A model generated the notes under the pieces. The model was not told the DNA's origin, searched no databases, and saw only the letters and a list, made by a program, of their open reading frames with translations. Positions 18,461 to 26,665 of a DNA stretch of 64,000 bases are shown piece after piece; the stretch's first letter is position 1; each line of letters begins with the position of its first letter. Location of the stretch: the NCBI RefSeq assembly GCF_010726645.1, contig NZ_AP022563.1, forward strand, positions 4,960,001 through 5,024,000, written 5' to 3'. The stretch is from Mycolicibacterium duvalii. GTDB lineage: Bacteria > Actinomycetota > Actinomycetes > Mycobacteriales > Mycobacteriaceae. The position numbers and the translations under genes are program-made.

Positions 18461-19389
18461 ACGCCGTGACCTTTCTGATCGTCTATGCGGTCGCGCTGAG
18501 TTGGCTGGCGCCCGCCGTGCTCGCCGGCCCGGGTGCCGCCACGAGGCATCCCCGGCTCCTGGTCACCGGCTGGCTGGTCGCGATCGGCACGGCGCTGGCG
18601 GCGTGGGTCGGCGCGGCGGCGATCCTGGTGGTCGGCGCCGTCCATGCCGTGGTCACCAGGTCGACGCCGACATTCTGCGTCGAGACGCTCGGCCTCACCG
18701 ACGCCGTCCACCTGCCGGGGTCGGTCGCCACGGTCGTGGTGCTCGGCTTGCTGGCGGCGACCGTCGCAGTGGTCCTGCACACCGCCCGCCGGCTGGTCGC
18801 GGCGCTGCTGCGCACCCGCCACCGCAACCGCGACCACGCCGACGCGGTGCAGATCGTCGGACGCCGCGTCGACGATCGCGATGTGGTGGTGATCGGCGCC
18901 GAGAAGCCCACCGCCTACTGCGTTTCCGGCGGGGGAAGTCGCGCCATCGTGGTGACCTCCGCGGCCCTGCGCATGCTCGACCCGACGGGCCTGGACGCGG
19001 TGCTGGCCCATGAGCGTGCCCACCTGCGCGGCGGACACCACCACGTCGTCGGGGCGGTGACCGCGCTCGCCGCGGCGTTGCCGCGCCTGCCCCTGATGCG
19101 GGCTGCCGCCCAGGCCGTCCCGGCGCTGCTGGAGATGTGCGCCGACGATGCAGCCGCCCGACGCCACGGCCGCGAGCCGCTGCTGAAGAGTCTGTTCCTG
19201 CTCAGTACCGGACGTCCGCTTCCCGAGGGGGCGCTGGCCGCGGCGGGCACCGCGGTGCTGGACCGGATGCTGCGGCTGGCGCAGCCGGCGTCGGTCTCGC
19301 GCTGGCGATTTCGCGAGTGGTCGCTGGGCCTGGCCATCGCGGCGACCTGTCTGGCGCCGGCCGTCGCGCTGACGCTGTGCGCCTACTGA
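18457..19389 (+). CDS. M56-family (BlaR1-like) membrane metallopeptidase
   Basis: The 310-residue protein has several membrane helices and the zinc motif VLAHERAHLRGGHHH (HExxH) near residue 188, with YCVSGGGSRAIVVTSAALRML upstream. M56 proteins sense a signal and cleave the BlaI-type repressor. No penicillin-binding sensor domain is fused at the C-terminus, so the signal may not be a beta-lactam, as in other actinobacterial short forms. It follows blaI with a four-base overlap and its stop overlaps the convergent MFS gene by seven bases. Confidence 0.86.
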   Translation: MNAVTFLIVYAVALSWLAPAVLAGPGAATRHPRLLVTGWLVAIGTALAAWVGAAAILVVGAVHAVVTRSTPTFCVETLGLTDAVHLPGSVATVVVLGLLAATVAVVLHTARRLVAALLRTRHRNRDHADAVQIVGRRVDDRDVVVIGAEKPTAYCVSGGGSRAIVVTSAALRMLDPTGLDAVLAHERAHLRGGHHHVVGAVTALAAALPRLPLMRAAAQAVPALLEMCADDAAARRHGREPLLKSLFLLSTGRPLPEGALAAAGTAVLDRMLRLAQPASVSRWRFREWSLGLAIAATCLAPAVALTLCAY

Positions 19390-20546
19390 GGACCCGTCGC
19401 CCGACCTGGCGCACGCCGGCGCAGGAGCAGCGCGCCACCGCTGAACAGCGCCACCGCCCCGGTCACCACCAGAACGGTCTCCAACCCGAGTCCCGGGATC
19501 ACCGCTCCGGCGACGGCGGGCGCCGCGACAGAGCTGACCGCACCCACCACCAGGCAGGCGGTGAAGGCCGCACCGGCGCGGTCGGGCACCAGTTCGGCGG
19601 TCCATACCGCGAGCACGGCCGACCCGGCCATGTAGCCGACACCGAAGACGCACGCCGAGACTGCCGTTGCCGCCACCGAGCCACCGGCCAGCCCGAGCAG
19701 CGCGAGCGCGACGGCGACCAGGGTCAGGCACAGCGCCGCGACCCTGCCGGTGCCCAGCCGCTGGGCGGCCGCGCCGGTCGCCACCCCGAGCATCCCGGTG
19801 ACACCGATCGCCGCGTAGAGCGCCGGGACGGCGCCGGCGGGCAGGTCACCGCGGTCGACGAGGTCGGCGGCGTAGGTGAAATAGATGACGATCGCCGCGA
19901 AGTACACCACCGAGTAACCGGCCGGGACCAGCAAGGTGCGGGCGAGGGACGGGGCGTCGCCCCCGCTTTCCCGGGGCGCGGGCGGCGTGGTCCGCGGCAC
20001 CAGGCGCAGGTTCACGACGGCGGCGAGCACCGCGGCCACCGCGATGCCGGCCCAGACCAGTCGCCACGACCCGAGCGCGGCGAACACCCCCAGGCCGCCG
20101 AGCGCAACGAGCCCGCCGCTGGTGCCCGTGGTGATGACTGCCAACGCCCTGGGGCGCCGGTGGGTGGCGACGGTCCGGGTGACGATGTCGGAGTAGGGCG
20201 CCCACACCCAGCCGCCCGCCCCTCCGGCCAGGACGGCGCCGACGGCCAGCAGCCACGGAGACTGCGCGACCGTCACGATCAGCGCTCCGAGCGCACCGCA
20301 CGCCCCGCCCACCGTGGTCGGGGCGCGCGACCCGCGGCGCGCGGCCAGCGGACCGGCGAGCAGCAGCCCGCCCAGATAGCCGACGAAGGTCGCGCTGGCG
20401 ATCAATCCGAGCACCAACTCCGACAGCCCCAGCTCGGCCCGGATGCCCGGCAGTGTCAGACCGTAGGCGTAGCGGGCCATCCCGAAGGCGACTCCGACCA
20501 CTGCCGCCCCGGCGACGCCGATCCGGATGTCCGTGGAGAGCGCCAT
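19383..20546 (-). CDS. MFS transporter
   Basis: The 387-residue protein has about 12 hydrophobic helices and MFS features: FGMARYAYGLTLPGIRAELG near residue 20, and LGGLLLAGPLAARRGSRAP (the loop 2-3 motif). It would be a proton-coupled exporter of unknown substrate. It converges with the M56 gene and is the last chromosomal gene before the integrated element. The start at 20546 is an ATG, 124 bases from the att repeat, so its promoter lies close to the element boundary. Confidence 0.87.
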   Translation of the reverse strand: MALSTDIRIGVAGAAVVGVAFGMARYAYGLTLPGIRAELGLSELVLGLIASATFVGYLGGLLLAGPLAARRGSRAPTTVGGACGALGALIVTVAQSPWLLAVGAVLAGGAGGWVWAPYSDIVTRTVATHRRPRALAVITTGTSGGLVALGGLGVFAALGSWRLVWAGIAVAAVLAAVVNLRLVPRTTPPAPRESGGDAPSLARTLLVPAGYSVVYFAAIVIYFTYAADLVDRGDLPAGAVPALYAAIGVTGMLGVATGAAAQRLGTGRVAALCLTLVAVALALLGLAGGSVAATAVSACVFGVGYMAGSAVLAVWTAELVPDRAGAAFTACLVVGAVSSVAAPAVAGAVIPGLGLETVLVVTGAVALFSGGALLLRRRAPGRATGPQ

Positions 20547-20634
20547 GAACCTCGAGGCTACGGATCGTCGGAATGCGGCACCGGGCCGGTCGGCCGGCGC
20601 GGCGGCCGAGAGTAGATGGCAGCCAACGCAAGAA

Positions 20635-20665
20635 GGCCCCGAGCCGGATAACCGGTCAGGGCCTC
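20635..20665 (-). terminator. Original terminator of the tRNA-Pro gene, displaced by the element
   Basis: AGGCCC (20635-20640) pairs with GGGCCT (20660-20665), with an inner CCGG/CCGG pairing. The sequence resembles the hairpin at 37888-37921 beside the intact tRNA gene. In the empty chromosome it would follow the tRNA 3' end. Confidence 0.6.
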
Positions 20666-20669
20666 TCAC

Positions 20670-20718
20670 CACGAGTCGGGGTGGCGGGATTCGAACCCAC
20701 GACCTCTTCGTCCCGAAC
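20670..20718. repeat. Left attachment site (49-bp direct repeat with the tRNA-Pro 3' half)
   Basis: These 49 bases are identical to 37934-37982. They carry the T arm, variable region and anticodon arm 3' side of tRNA-Pro, but not its 5' half. This is the pattern left by a tyrosine recombinase that integrates in a tRNA gene and restores it at the other end. The next bases on either side differ. Confidence 0.93.
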
Positions 20719-21232
20719 CACGGCACCAGGGTGTTTGAATAAGCTCGATGCGTTGGGTGGAGTGAGAAGTAGCAGTTCAGCGGTGTTGGCGGGGTTGAGT
20801 GGAGCTGGGCGAAGTGCAACTGTGCTGCGGACTGTCTGCGGACTGGACGGATGCGCGGGGCCGCGATGAACGTCAGGGCTGATCAGCCGCTGTCGCTCAG
20901 CAATTTTGGGCGTGTCCAGAGGTGGATTTATGAATAGCCTGATGTCAGGGGACCGGTTGAGGCAACGGTCCTGGATCCATGAGCTGGCGTCTAACTTGCC
21001 TGTGCGCGGCGGTAGCCGTACGACGGAGGTCTCTACCGGCGAATAGGGCAATGAACCGCAGCCTTGGTCAACGATATGCTCTGCGAGGGAGGTCGGCGCA
21101 CTTCAGGCTGGCCTGTTCACGATCCGCTCTTCCTTGATCGCTCCACCTGCGAGCCATTGTAGGCAATGATGAATGGATCGCGACTTTCTGCGAAGACGGA
21201 CCGCCACGACTCGCTCTAGGAATGAACCTCCG
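20719..21232. other. About 500 bp without a supported gene at the left end of the element
   Basis: Apart from the tandem CTGCGGACT repeats (20825-20846) and a GGCTGATCAGCC palindrome (20877-20888), I see no convincing ORF or RNA. It precedes the deaminase gene, so it must hold its promoter. The only extra dyad seen near the start is CATTG-TAGG-CAATG (21155-21168). Confidence 0.5.
20825..20846. repeat. Candidate integrase arm-type sites, left
   Basis: CTGCGGACTG (20825-20834) and CTGCGGACTGG (20836-20846) are spaced 11 bases apart, one helical turn. The same pair with the same spacing occurs at the right end (37858-37879). Tyrosine integrases use such paired arm sites on both sides of the core; the assignment is inference. 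Confidence 0.5.
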
Positions 21233-22795
21233 ATGACAGATCAGGATGCCGTCGCGGCATACGACCCAGACCTTGCTTCAGTCTGGAACGAACTCATCTT
21301 CGGAATAGTTCGTCCTGTTGGAGTAGACCGCGACAGGTTCGTGTCCGCGCTAACACAACAACTAAGTACCTTCGGCTATGTCGTGCACCGCGTTCATCTA
21401 AGCGAGCTTTTCTCGGAGATGTACATGAGTAATGCCCCGCAGCTGAAGAATATGTCCGAGGCGGACCGCATTAATTCGCTTATTGACGCCGGAGATGAGT
21501 TGTGCGAACGCAGCGGGACCGCGGCGGCAGTTGCATTATGCGGGGTTTTGGACATTCGCGAACGTCGGAGAGATGCTGATCCCGCGCTCGATCGGGTCGC
21601 CTACATTTTGGATTCCATAAAGAGGGTTGAAGAGGTGTACCAGCTCAGAAATCTTTATGGAGACAGATACATCCAATTTGGTTTGCAGTCGGCAGACGAT
21701 AACCGACGATCTTTTCTGATTTCGAAAGAAAGGTCCAAATCCTTCGCCAAGACTGCGGGCGAAATTGAGTCGAGCGTCAGCATCCTGATGGAGCGCGATC
21801 TTCGTGAGTCTAGTAGTTTCGGCCAGAACACGATGCGGTCCTTTCCCTTGTCGGATGTTTTTGTCGATATGGATTCCGATCCTGAACGCCAAATAGCTCG
21901 TTTCGCAGACCTGTTGTTCGGCCGGCCGGAGTATCCGGTACCGACATGTGAAGAGTATGGAATGCAGCTGGCGACTATAAGCAGCACGCGGTCACCAGAA
22001 TTGGGCCTTAAGGTCGGGGCGGCAATCCTAGCTGAAGATGATCGTGTCATCGCAATGGGTGTGAATGCGCATCCGGAGGAGAAAACGCAATCGCCTGCAT
22101 TCGATGAGAATGCTTCAGATATTGGTAAACTAATTCTCGATACAATACAGAATCTAGCTCCCAACTACCTGAATGAATCCGCACAGGAAAAACTGGAAGA
22201 AGATCCGGATGGATTCACCCGCGAACTTCTTGATGGTGCTCTGAAATCAGCTCAGATTCGAGATCTTACCGAATTTCAGCCCACCGTGCATGCCGAGATG
22301 TCAGCTTTACTTGATGCAATACACGCGCAATCTTCGCTCAAGGATGTGACGATGTATGTGACGGCCTATCCGTGTCACGGGTGTGCGAAGCACCTAGTAG
22401 CTTTGGGGCTACCTGTCGTCTATTTGGAGCCGTATCCCAAAAGTCGCGCAGCGACGATGTATGGAAGAACGGTCAGTAAAACATTTCGAGCATTCACTGG
22501 TGTCGCTCCAACCCGGTATCAGAAGTTGTTTGCGGTGGTAGAGGATCGCAAACTATCTGACGGCACTCGTAAATCATGGACTGATACTGAGCGGAAACTG
22601 GCCGATCCCAAGGTTGATTCAAACGTGACCATCAGCTTGATCAATGAGCGGGAGGTTACAGCGATCGAGCGGTTGCCCGATCCTCAGGAACTAGATCTGT
22701 CTCGCGGCGGCGTGGATGTCGTACCCGAGGGCAATACTGAATCTAACGAAGGCGATGGGGTACCTTCTGACACAGCGAGTGACGTGGAGGATTGA
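21233..22795 (+). CDS. Anti-phage dCTP-deaminase-type protein
   Basis: The 520-residue protein has an N-terminal P-loop-like domain (LIFGIVRPVGVDRDRFVSAL, residues about 16-35), a helical middle, and a C-terminal deaminase domain with the zinc motifs PTVHAEMSALLDA (HAE near residue 351) and VTAYPCHGCAKHLVALG (PCxxC near 379). This matches the anti-phage dCTP deaminases (DcdV-like), which deplete dCTP during infection to stop replication. Codon use is AT-richer than the flanking chromosome. ATG 21233 is used. A 55-aa ORF starts one base after its stop. Activity is inferred from domain order, not tested. Confidence 0.85.
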   Translation: MTDQDAVAAYDPDLASVWNELIFGIVRPVGVDRDRFVSALTQQLSTFGYVVHRVHLSELFSEMYMSNAPQLKNMSEADRINSLIDAGDELCERSGTAAAVALCGVLDIRERRRDADPALDRVAYILDSIKRVEEVYQLRNLYGDRYIQFGLQSADDNRRSFLISKERSKSFAKTAGEIESSVSILMERDLRESSSFGQNTMRSFPLSDVFVDMDSDPERQIARFADLLFGRPEYPVPTCEEYGMQLATISSTRSPELGLKVGAAILAEDDRVIAMGVNAHPEEKTQSPAFDENASDIGKLILDTIQNLAPNYLNESAQEKLEEDPDGFTRELLDGALKSAQIRDLTEFQPTVHAEMSALLDAIHAQSSLKDVTMYVTAYPCHGCAKHLVALGLPVVYLEPYPKSRAATMYGRTVSKTFRAFTGVAPTRYQKLFAVVEDRKLSDGTRKSWTDTERKLADPKVDSNVTISLINEREVTAIERLPDPQELDLSRGGVDVVPEGNTESNEGDGVPSDTASDVED

Positions 22796-22796
22796 C

Positions 22797-22964
22797 ATGT
22801 CAGAGTCTGATCGACCCAACCAGAGACAAACCCGACGGGAGGCCATTCTCGCTGCTCGCACCACTGCTAGATCGCTCCCAGAACGTCGTCGGGAAGTGCT
22901 CAATGCCCAGTTTGAGTCGGCCTCAACCAGAGCGCAGCATCAGGCCGAATACAGGCGACGGTAG
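22797..22964 (+). CDS. Small hypothetical protein coupled to the deaminase (55 aa)
   Basis: ATG 22797 is preceded by GGAGG and begins one base after the deaminase stop, so it is almost certainly translated with it. The 55-residue product is highly charged: SESDRPNQRQTRREAILAAR, then LPERRREVLNAQFESAS. It looks like a short helical, DNA- or protein-binding peptide. I do not recognise a family. A role as partner, regulator or antitoxin of the deaminase is inferred only from the linkage. Confidence 0.65.
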   Translation: MSESDRPNQRQTRREAILAARTTARSLPERRREVLNAQFESASTRAQHQAEYRRR

Positions 22965-23143
22965 ATCCGTAATGACGCTGGCTACCATACTGTGGAACGT
23001 CCTGGGAAGCCTGACCACGTAGGGTTGCGACCTCCGCACGGACACTTCGCCACTAGTGGCAAAATAGTCCTCGCTGTGCCGACGTACGGCGCGCTGACCG
23101 GCTTTGAGTTAGCCAACCCAGTTCAGCTTCGAACTCAAGGTAT

Positions 23144-23578
23144 TTAGTGCTTCGAACAGCCGGGCGTGCCTTCTCGTGGCCGTCCGAAGGCCCGTTGTAC
23201 GCGGTCCCAGATGCGGCGCCACCAGGGTTTGAGGGACCGTGGAGTGGGGGGCTGTGTGTGCGCTGCTCGGTCTCGGTCGCTCGCGAGCTGGGTGGCCCGC
23301 TTCGAGATGGTGGGGAGCCATTCAATGCGGTCGTTGCGAATGTTGTAGTGCGATCTGCAGGCCTGTTGCCCGTTACCGATGGAGGGGCGGAGTGAGACGG
23401 TGCCGTCGAAGGTGAATGTCCAGTCATGGCGCCCGAACGGTGTTACGACCTTGGTGTGGCATCCGCAGGCGCACAGGTGGACTGATGTTTCGTAGCGCAT
23501 GGAGATGTAGAGGGTTCCCGGTTCGAGGTCCGCGGGGATGGACTCGGTAAATACCGGGACGAGGGACTTATTCTTCAT
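23144..23578 (-). CDS. DUF6527-family protein of a ubiquitin-like operon
   Basis: The 144-residue protein starts MKNKSLVPVFTESIPADLEPG and has the motifs HLCACGCHTKVVTP (residues about 34-47), SLRPSIGN and ACRSHYNIRNDRIEW (about residue 75). The Cys/His cluster suggests a metal site. A positively charged tail follows. I recall DUF6527 as a recurring third gene beside ThiF and ubiquitin-like genes, possibly the processing or removal enzyme. The start overlaps the ThiF stop by four bases (ATGA). Enzymatic activity is inference. Confidence 0.75.
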   Translation of the reverse strand: MKNKSLVPVFTESIPADLEPGTLYISMRYETSVHLCACGCHTKVVTPFGRHDWTFTFDGTVSLRPSIGNGQQACRSHYNIRNDRIEWLPTISKRATQLASDRDRAAHTQPPTPRSLKPWWRRIWDRVQRAFGRPREGTPGCSKH

Positions 23579-24804
23579 GCTGCGTCGCCGTCGTCAGCGT
23601 CTGAAGGCGGGTTGTCGCTGATGCCGTACCGATGATGTAGATCGCCGCTGTCGACGACGTAGACGGTGTGGTGTTCACCTTCTCCGTCGGTGTAGAAGCC
23701 AAGGAGCTTCTTGTAACGGATAAGGGCGAGGTTGGCGGTCATGGCGTTGAGTTCGTCTACCTGGAGGTTGGTGTCGTACTCGGCGTCCTGACCGGCGAAA
23801 TAGGAGATCAGGCAATCCTTTGTGATGTGCTCGCTCTGTTCGGGGGTGGAGGTAGTGATGCGGAGCTGGCCGTTGATGCCTCCGGTGTCCTTGCTCAGGC
23901 CGACGCCGGTGTCGATGAAGGGAATTCCGTCAGCGGTCAGGGTGTCGATGATGGCCTTCTTGTCCGGCCCGGAGTCCATCGCAAGGAACACAAAGTCTGC
24001 GTCGAGAAGCTCGTGCGCGTTCTCGGCGGTGATATTGACAGGGTGAGGGACGATGCCGCGCCGCATGATGGAGTACATCGCGGTGTAATAGTCCACCTTC
24101 TTCTTGCCGGCTGTGAGGTCCTCGAGGCACGCGGCGCCAGGAGCGCGGAATGCGTTGTGAGTGCGGAAAACGTCACCGTCGTAGAGGTGGATGGTCCGAG
24201 CCGGGGTCTTGGCGAGGGCGTCCAGGAGATGGGCGCCGGTGCCACCGAGACCGATGATCACCACCTTGTCGAGGGTGAGCCGGTCGTTCAGGTCGGTAAT
24301 GCCCGCGCGGCTGGAGAAGGTGTCCGCGTAGAGGAACACACCGTCGTCTTCGTCGGTTTGCACCGGCTTATAGCTGTACGGAGTCACGTCCGGATCTTTG
24401 GCCTGGGCTGGACCAACGATCATTGCGGCGTAGTACGTGACCTTCTCGTAGAAGTCGGAGTAACCACCGCCAGCGGGCTTCTGCGAAAAGCCGCAGCTGG
24501 CGGTGAGCTCTGCAGTGGCGGACCACTTCTCAACGCCGTCGTTGACCAGGCCGTCGATGGCGTGGCCGTTCTTGTCGCGGGGGACGCCGCCGACGAAACA
24601 CATGACGTGGGTGCTGGGACGAGCGGTGGTGTTACCGCTCAGGTCCAAGGGGCACAACAAGGACCCCAGCTGAACCTGAGCGTTGTCATCCACGAAAGGG
24701 ATGTCATCTACGACGAGGAACGCGTTGACGATGCGCACGGCGAAGCCGTCCTGCACCAGGCGGGCCAGATCTGGGCTATTACGAACGAGTCGTGAGTCGA
24801 ACAT
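23575..24804 (-). CDS. ThiF/E1-like adenylyltransferase with an N-terminal DUF6791-like domain
   Basis: The 409-residue protein has an N-terminal domain of about 160 residues (PSTHVMCFVGGVP, ASCGFSQKPAGGGYSDFYEK) that resembles DUF6791, then an E1-like Rossmann fold: VVIIGLGGTGAHLLDAL near residue 180, HLYDGDVFRTHNAFRAPGA, and DFVFLAMDSGPDKKAIIDT. E1-like enzymes adenylate the C-terminus of a ubiquitin-like protein. That protein is encoded just upstream, overlapping by 26 bases. No separate E2-type gene is next to it, so the N-terminal domain may supply E2-like or adaptor function. That last point is speculation. Confidence 0.85.
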   Translation of the reverse strand: MFDSRLVRNSPDLARLVQDGFAVRIVNAFLVVDDIPFVDDNAQVQLGSLLCPLDLSGNTTARPSTHVMCFVGGVPRDKNGHAIDGLVNDGVEKWSATAELTASCGFSQKPAGGGYSDFYEKVTYYAAMIVGPAQAKDPDVTPYSYKPVQTDEDDGVFLYADTFSSRAGITDLNDRLTLDKVVIIGLGGTGAHLLDALAKTPARTIHLYDGDVFRTHNAFRAPGAACLEDLTAGKKKVDYYTAMYSIMRRGIVPHPVNITAENAHELLDADFVFLAMDSGPDKKAIIDTLTADGIPFIDTGVGLSKDTGGINGQLRITTSTPEQSEHITKDCLISYFAGQDAEYDTNLQVDELNAMTANLALIRYKKLLGFYTDGEGEHHTVYVVDSGDLHHRYGISDNPPSDADDGDAA

Positions 24805-25063
24805 GGAACTCGGTGCCCTTCTTCTTGACCTTCACCGATTCACCGGCCACCAGGGTCCCGCTGGCCTTGCCGCCATGGGACGGATCGGCGTGGCGGTAAG
24901 TGACGGTGAACATGGCCGCCGGATCGTGGCCCGGGAAGGCCAGTTCGCCCAGTTCTTCGTAGGTGATCCGGTCGTGCTCCAAGAAGGTCTCGGTGCCGTT
25001 GATGACGACCTTGTACTCCTTGTCCTTCTTCTTCTTGCTCAACTCCTGGCTCACTGCCGTCAT
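24779..25063 (-). CDS. Ubiquitin-like beta-grasp protein (multiubiquitin type)
   Basis: The 94-residue protein begins MTAVSQELSKKKKDKEYKVV and continues with a beta-grasp-like pattern: INGTETFLEHDRITYEELGE, FPGHDPAAMFTVTYRHAD, ESVKVKKKGTEFHVRLTTRS. YEELGELAFPG and the VxxGxSVKVKKGxxFxV ending are typical of bacterial Multi_ubiq domains that occur with ThiF genes. The chain ends TTRS rather than GG, so the adenylation site would be a Ser carboxylate or need trimming. ATG 25063 has GAGAGGAA upstream. It is divergent from the toxin gene with about 190 bases between starts. Confidence 0.78.
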   Translation of the reverse strand: MTAVSQELSKKKKDKEYKVVINGTETFLEHDRITYEELGELAFPGHDPAAMFTVTYRHADPSHGGKASGTLVAGESVKVKKKGTEFHVRLTTRS

Positions 25064-25256
25064 TACCGGTTCCTCTCTACGTGGATATCGGAGCTCTGTC
25101 ACTCGCATCGAATGTATCATGGAATCACCCCTAAGGTGATGATCGAATGACGAGTACTCACAGCGCGTCAGAATGCCGCAGGTCGACGAGGTGGCGTTAA
25201 GGTGCTATGACCGGCTGATATCCGTCTTCAGCCGATGGGTGATGGAGAGCAGACGC

Positions 25257-25568
25257 ATGGAACGGGCGTACTCGGACGAGGGCTTGCGCCGCCTCGCCCT
25301 AGATCCCGAGTTCCGGCCGGCGGGTTGGACTGACCGCGAGATCCGGGACTTCCACCGTCTCATCCAGTGCGCACGTGCCGCTCACGTCGAAACTGACCTG
25401 CGGAACATGCGCTTGCTGCGGATTGAACCCGACCACTCCGGTGACCCGACACGGGCACGGGCCACGTTGAGTTCGGGCCGCGTTATTGACCTCAAGTTCA
25501 GGAGCTCCGAAAACCACGGCGCTGTGGTCTTCGGAGTCTTGGCAGTAGAGATGGAATCCCTGCGATGA
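25257..25568 (+). CDS. higB: HigB-family toxin (RelE fold)
   Basis: ATG 25257 opens a 103-residue protein starting MERAYSDEGLRRLALDPEF, followed by IRDFHRLIQCARAAHVETDL, RNMRLLRIEP, ARATLSSGRVIDLKFRSSE and VVFGVLAVE. The helix pair plus final beta strands match HigB mRNA interferases, although the catalytic basic residues cannot be assigned with confidence. A longer ORF from 25173 is open, but GGAGAG lies seven bases before 25257. The stop overlaps the HigA-like gene by four bases, the usual toxin-first order. Confidence 0.65.
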   Translation: MERAYSDEGLRRLALDPEFRPAGWTDREIRDFHRLIQCARAAHVETDLRNMRLLRIEPDHSGDPTRARATLSSGRVIDLKFRSSENHGAVVFGVLAVEMESLR

Positions 25569-26665
25569 GCAACACCGCACACAACGACCCACTACCCATT
25601 GATCAGACACCTGTCGGCGAACTCCTGGGCGAGGAACTCGAAGCCCGCGGATGGTCTCAGGCCGACTTCGCCGCGGTGATTGACCGCCCCACCCAATTCG
25701 TGTCCGAGATTGTGACCGGGAAAAAGGAGATCACCCGAGAGTCGGCCGCCCAAATTGGTGCCGCCCTTTCCCAATCGCCGGAGTTCTGGCTGAATCTGCA
25801 GGACCAGTTCTTCCTGGCCCAACAAGCAAAGAATCAGACGACGCAAGCGAAACTTGACGACGTACGCCGCCGGGCACGACTCAATCAGCTCGCACCCATT
25901 CAACTTCTACAGAAGAGAAAGATCCTTACCGGTTCGACCTTGGACGAGCTGGAAGCCGAGGTGATGGACCTGTTCGAACTTACTTCCATAAATGACCAGC
26001 CCGAGCATGGAGCAGCAGCCAAACGCGCGAACCACGGTGAAGGCATCACCATGTTGCAGCAAGCATGGGTCGCCTGCGTTCGTAAACAAGCTAGGAAGCT
26101 ACTCCCAGCCGGTGAATATTCGCCCGAAATGCTAGCCAAACTTGCCGCATCACTCCCGCGGTCGGTGAAGTCAGCTGACGACTTCGCAACGCTGCCTGAC
26201 CAATTGCGTGACGCCGGCGTCCGGCTGGTGTACGTCGAAGCACTACCAAGCGCCAAGATCGACGGGTGCGCACTGTTCGTGGATGGCCAGCCAGTCATCG
26301 GCCTATCTGGACGCGGCAAGCGACTCGACAAAGTCCTGTTCACCTTGCTCCACGAGATTGCACACATTCTCCGAGGCCACGTTGATGAGGGCCCCATCGT
26401 CGAGGACTTGGAAGACAGTCATGCACAGGAGTCAACCCGAGAGAGAGAAGCGAACGACAACGCGGGTGACTGGATTTTTCCAAACGGGTGCCCCTCAATG
26501 CCCTCTCGTATCAACGCGGCATGGATAGAGCAGACGGCAGCCAAAATCGGACTCGCGCGCATCGTGCTGATTGGCCAATTGCAGAAGCGGGGTCGCTTGG
26601 ACTGGCGAACGACACTGGCGAAGAATGCCCCTTCGGTCAGCGATGTCCTACCTCACTGGAAATAG
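25565..26665 (+). CDS. higA: HigA-type antitoxin fused to an ImmA/IrrE metallopeptidase
   Basis: The 366-residue protein has an XRE-type helix-turn-helix (residues about 18-75: GEELEARGWSQADFAAVIDR, EIVTGKKEITRESAAQIG, ALSQSPEFWLNLQDQF), then a long helical linker and an ImmA/IrrE zinc peptidase domain with VLFTLLHEIAHILRGHV (HExxH near residue 263), then EREANDNAGDWIFP. ImmA/IrrE peptidases cleave repressors after a signal. The fusion joins DNA binding with peptidase function, so it may both neutralise HigB and regulate genes. It is coupled to the toxin gene by an ATGA overlap. Confidence 0.85.
   Translation: MSNTAHNDPLPIDQTPVGELLGEELEARGWSQADFAAVIDRPTQFVSEIVTGKKEITRESAAQIGAALSQSPEFWLNLQDQFFLAQQAKNQTTQAKLDDVRRRARLNQLAPIQLLQKRKILTGSTLDELEAEVMDLFELTSINDQPEHGAAAKRANHGEGITMLQQAWVACVRKQARKLLPAGEYSPEMLAKLAASLPRSVKSADDFATLPDQLRDAGVRLVYVEALPSAKIDGCALFVDGQPVIGLSGRGKRLDKVLFTLLHEIAHILRGHVDEGPIVEDLEDSHAQESTREREANDNAGDWIFPNGCPSMPSRINAAWIEQTAAKIGLARIVLIGQLQKRGRLDWRTTLAKNAPSVSDVLPHWK

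Noticed and set aside
20670-20718. Second tRNA-Pro gene
   Set aside because: Only the 3' half of the tRNA is present, so this is an attachment-site remnant and not a functional tRNA.
20527-20742. Plus-strand frame containing GGGIRTHDLFVP
   Set aside because: The motif is the translated tRNA-Pro remnant in the att repeat, a frequent false protein call.
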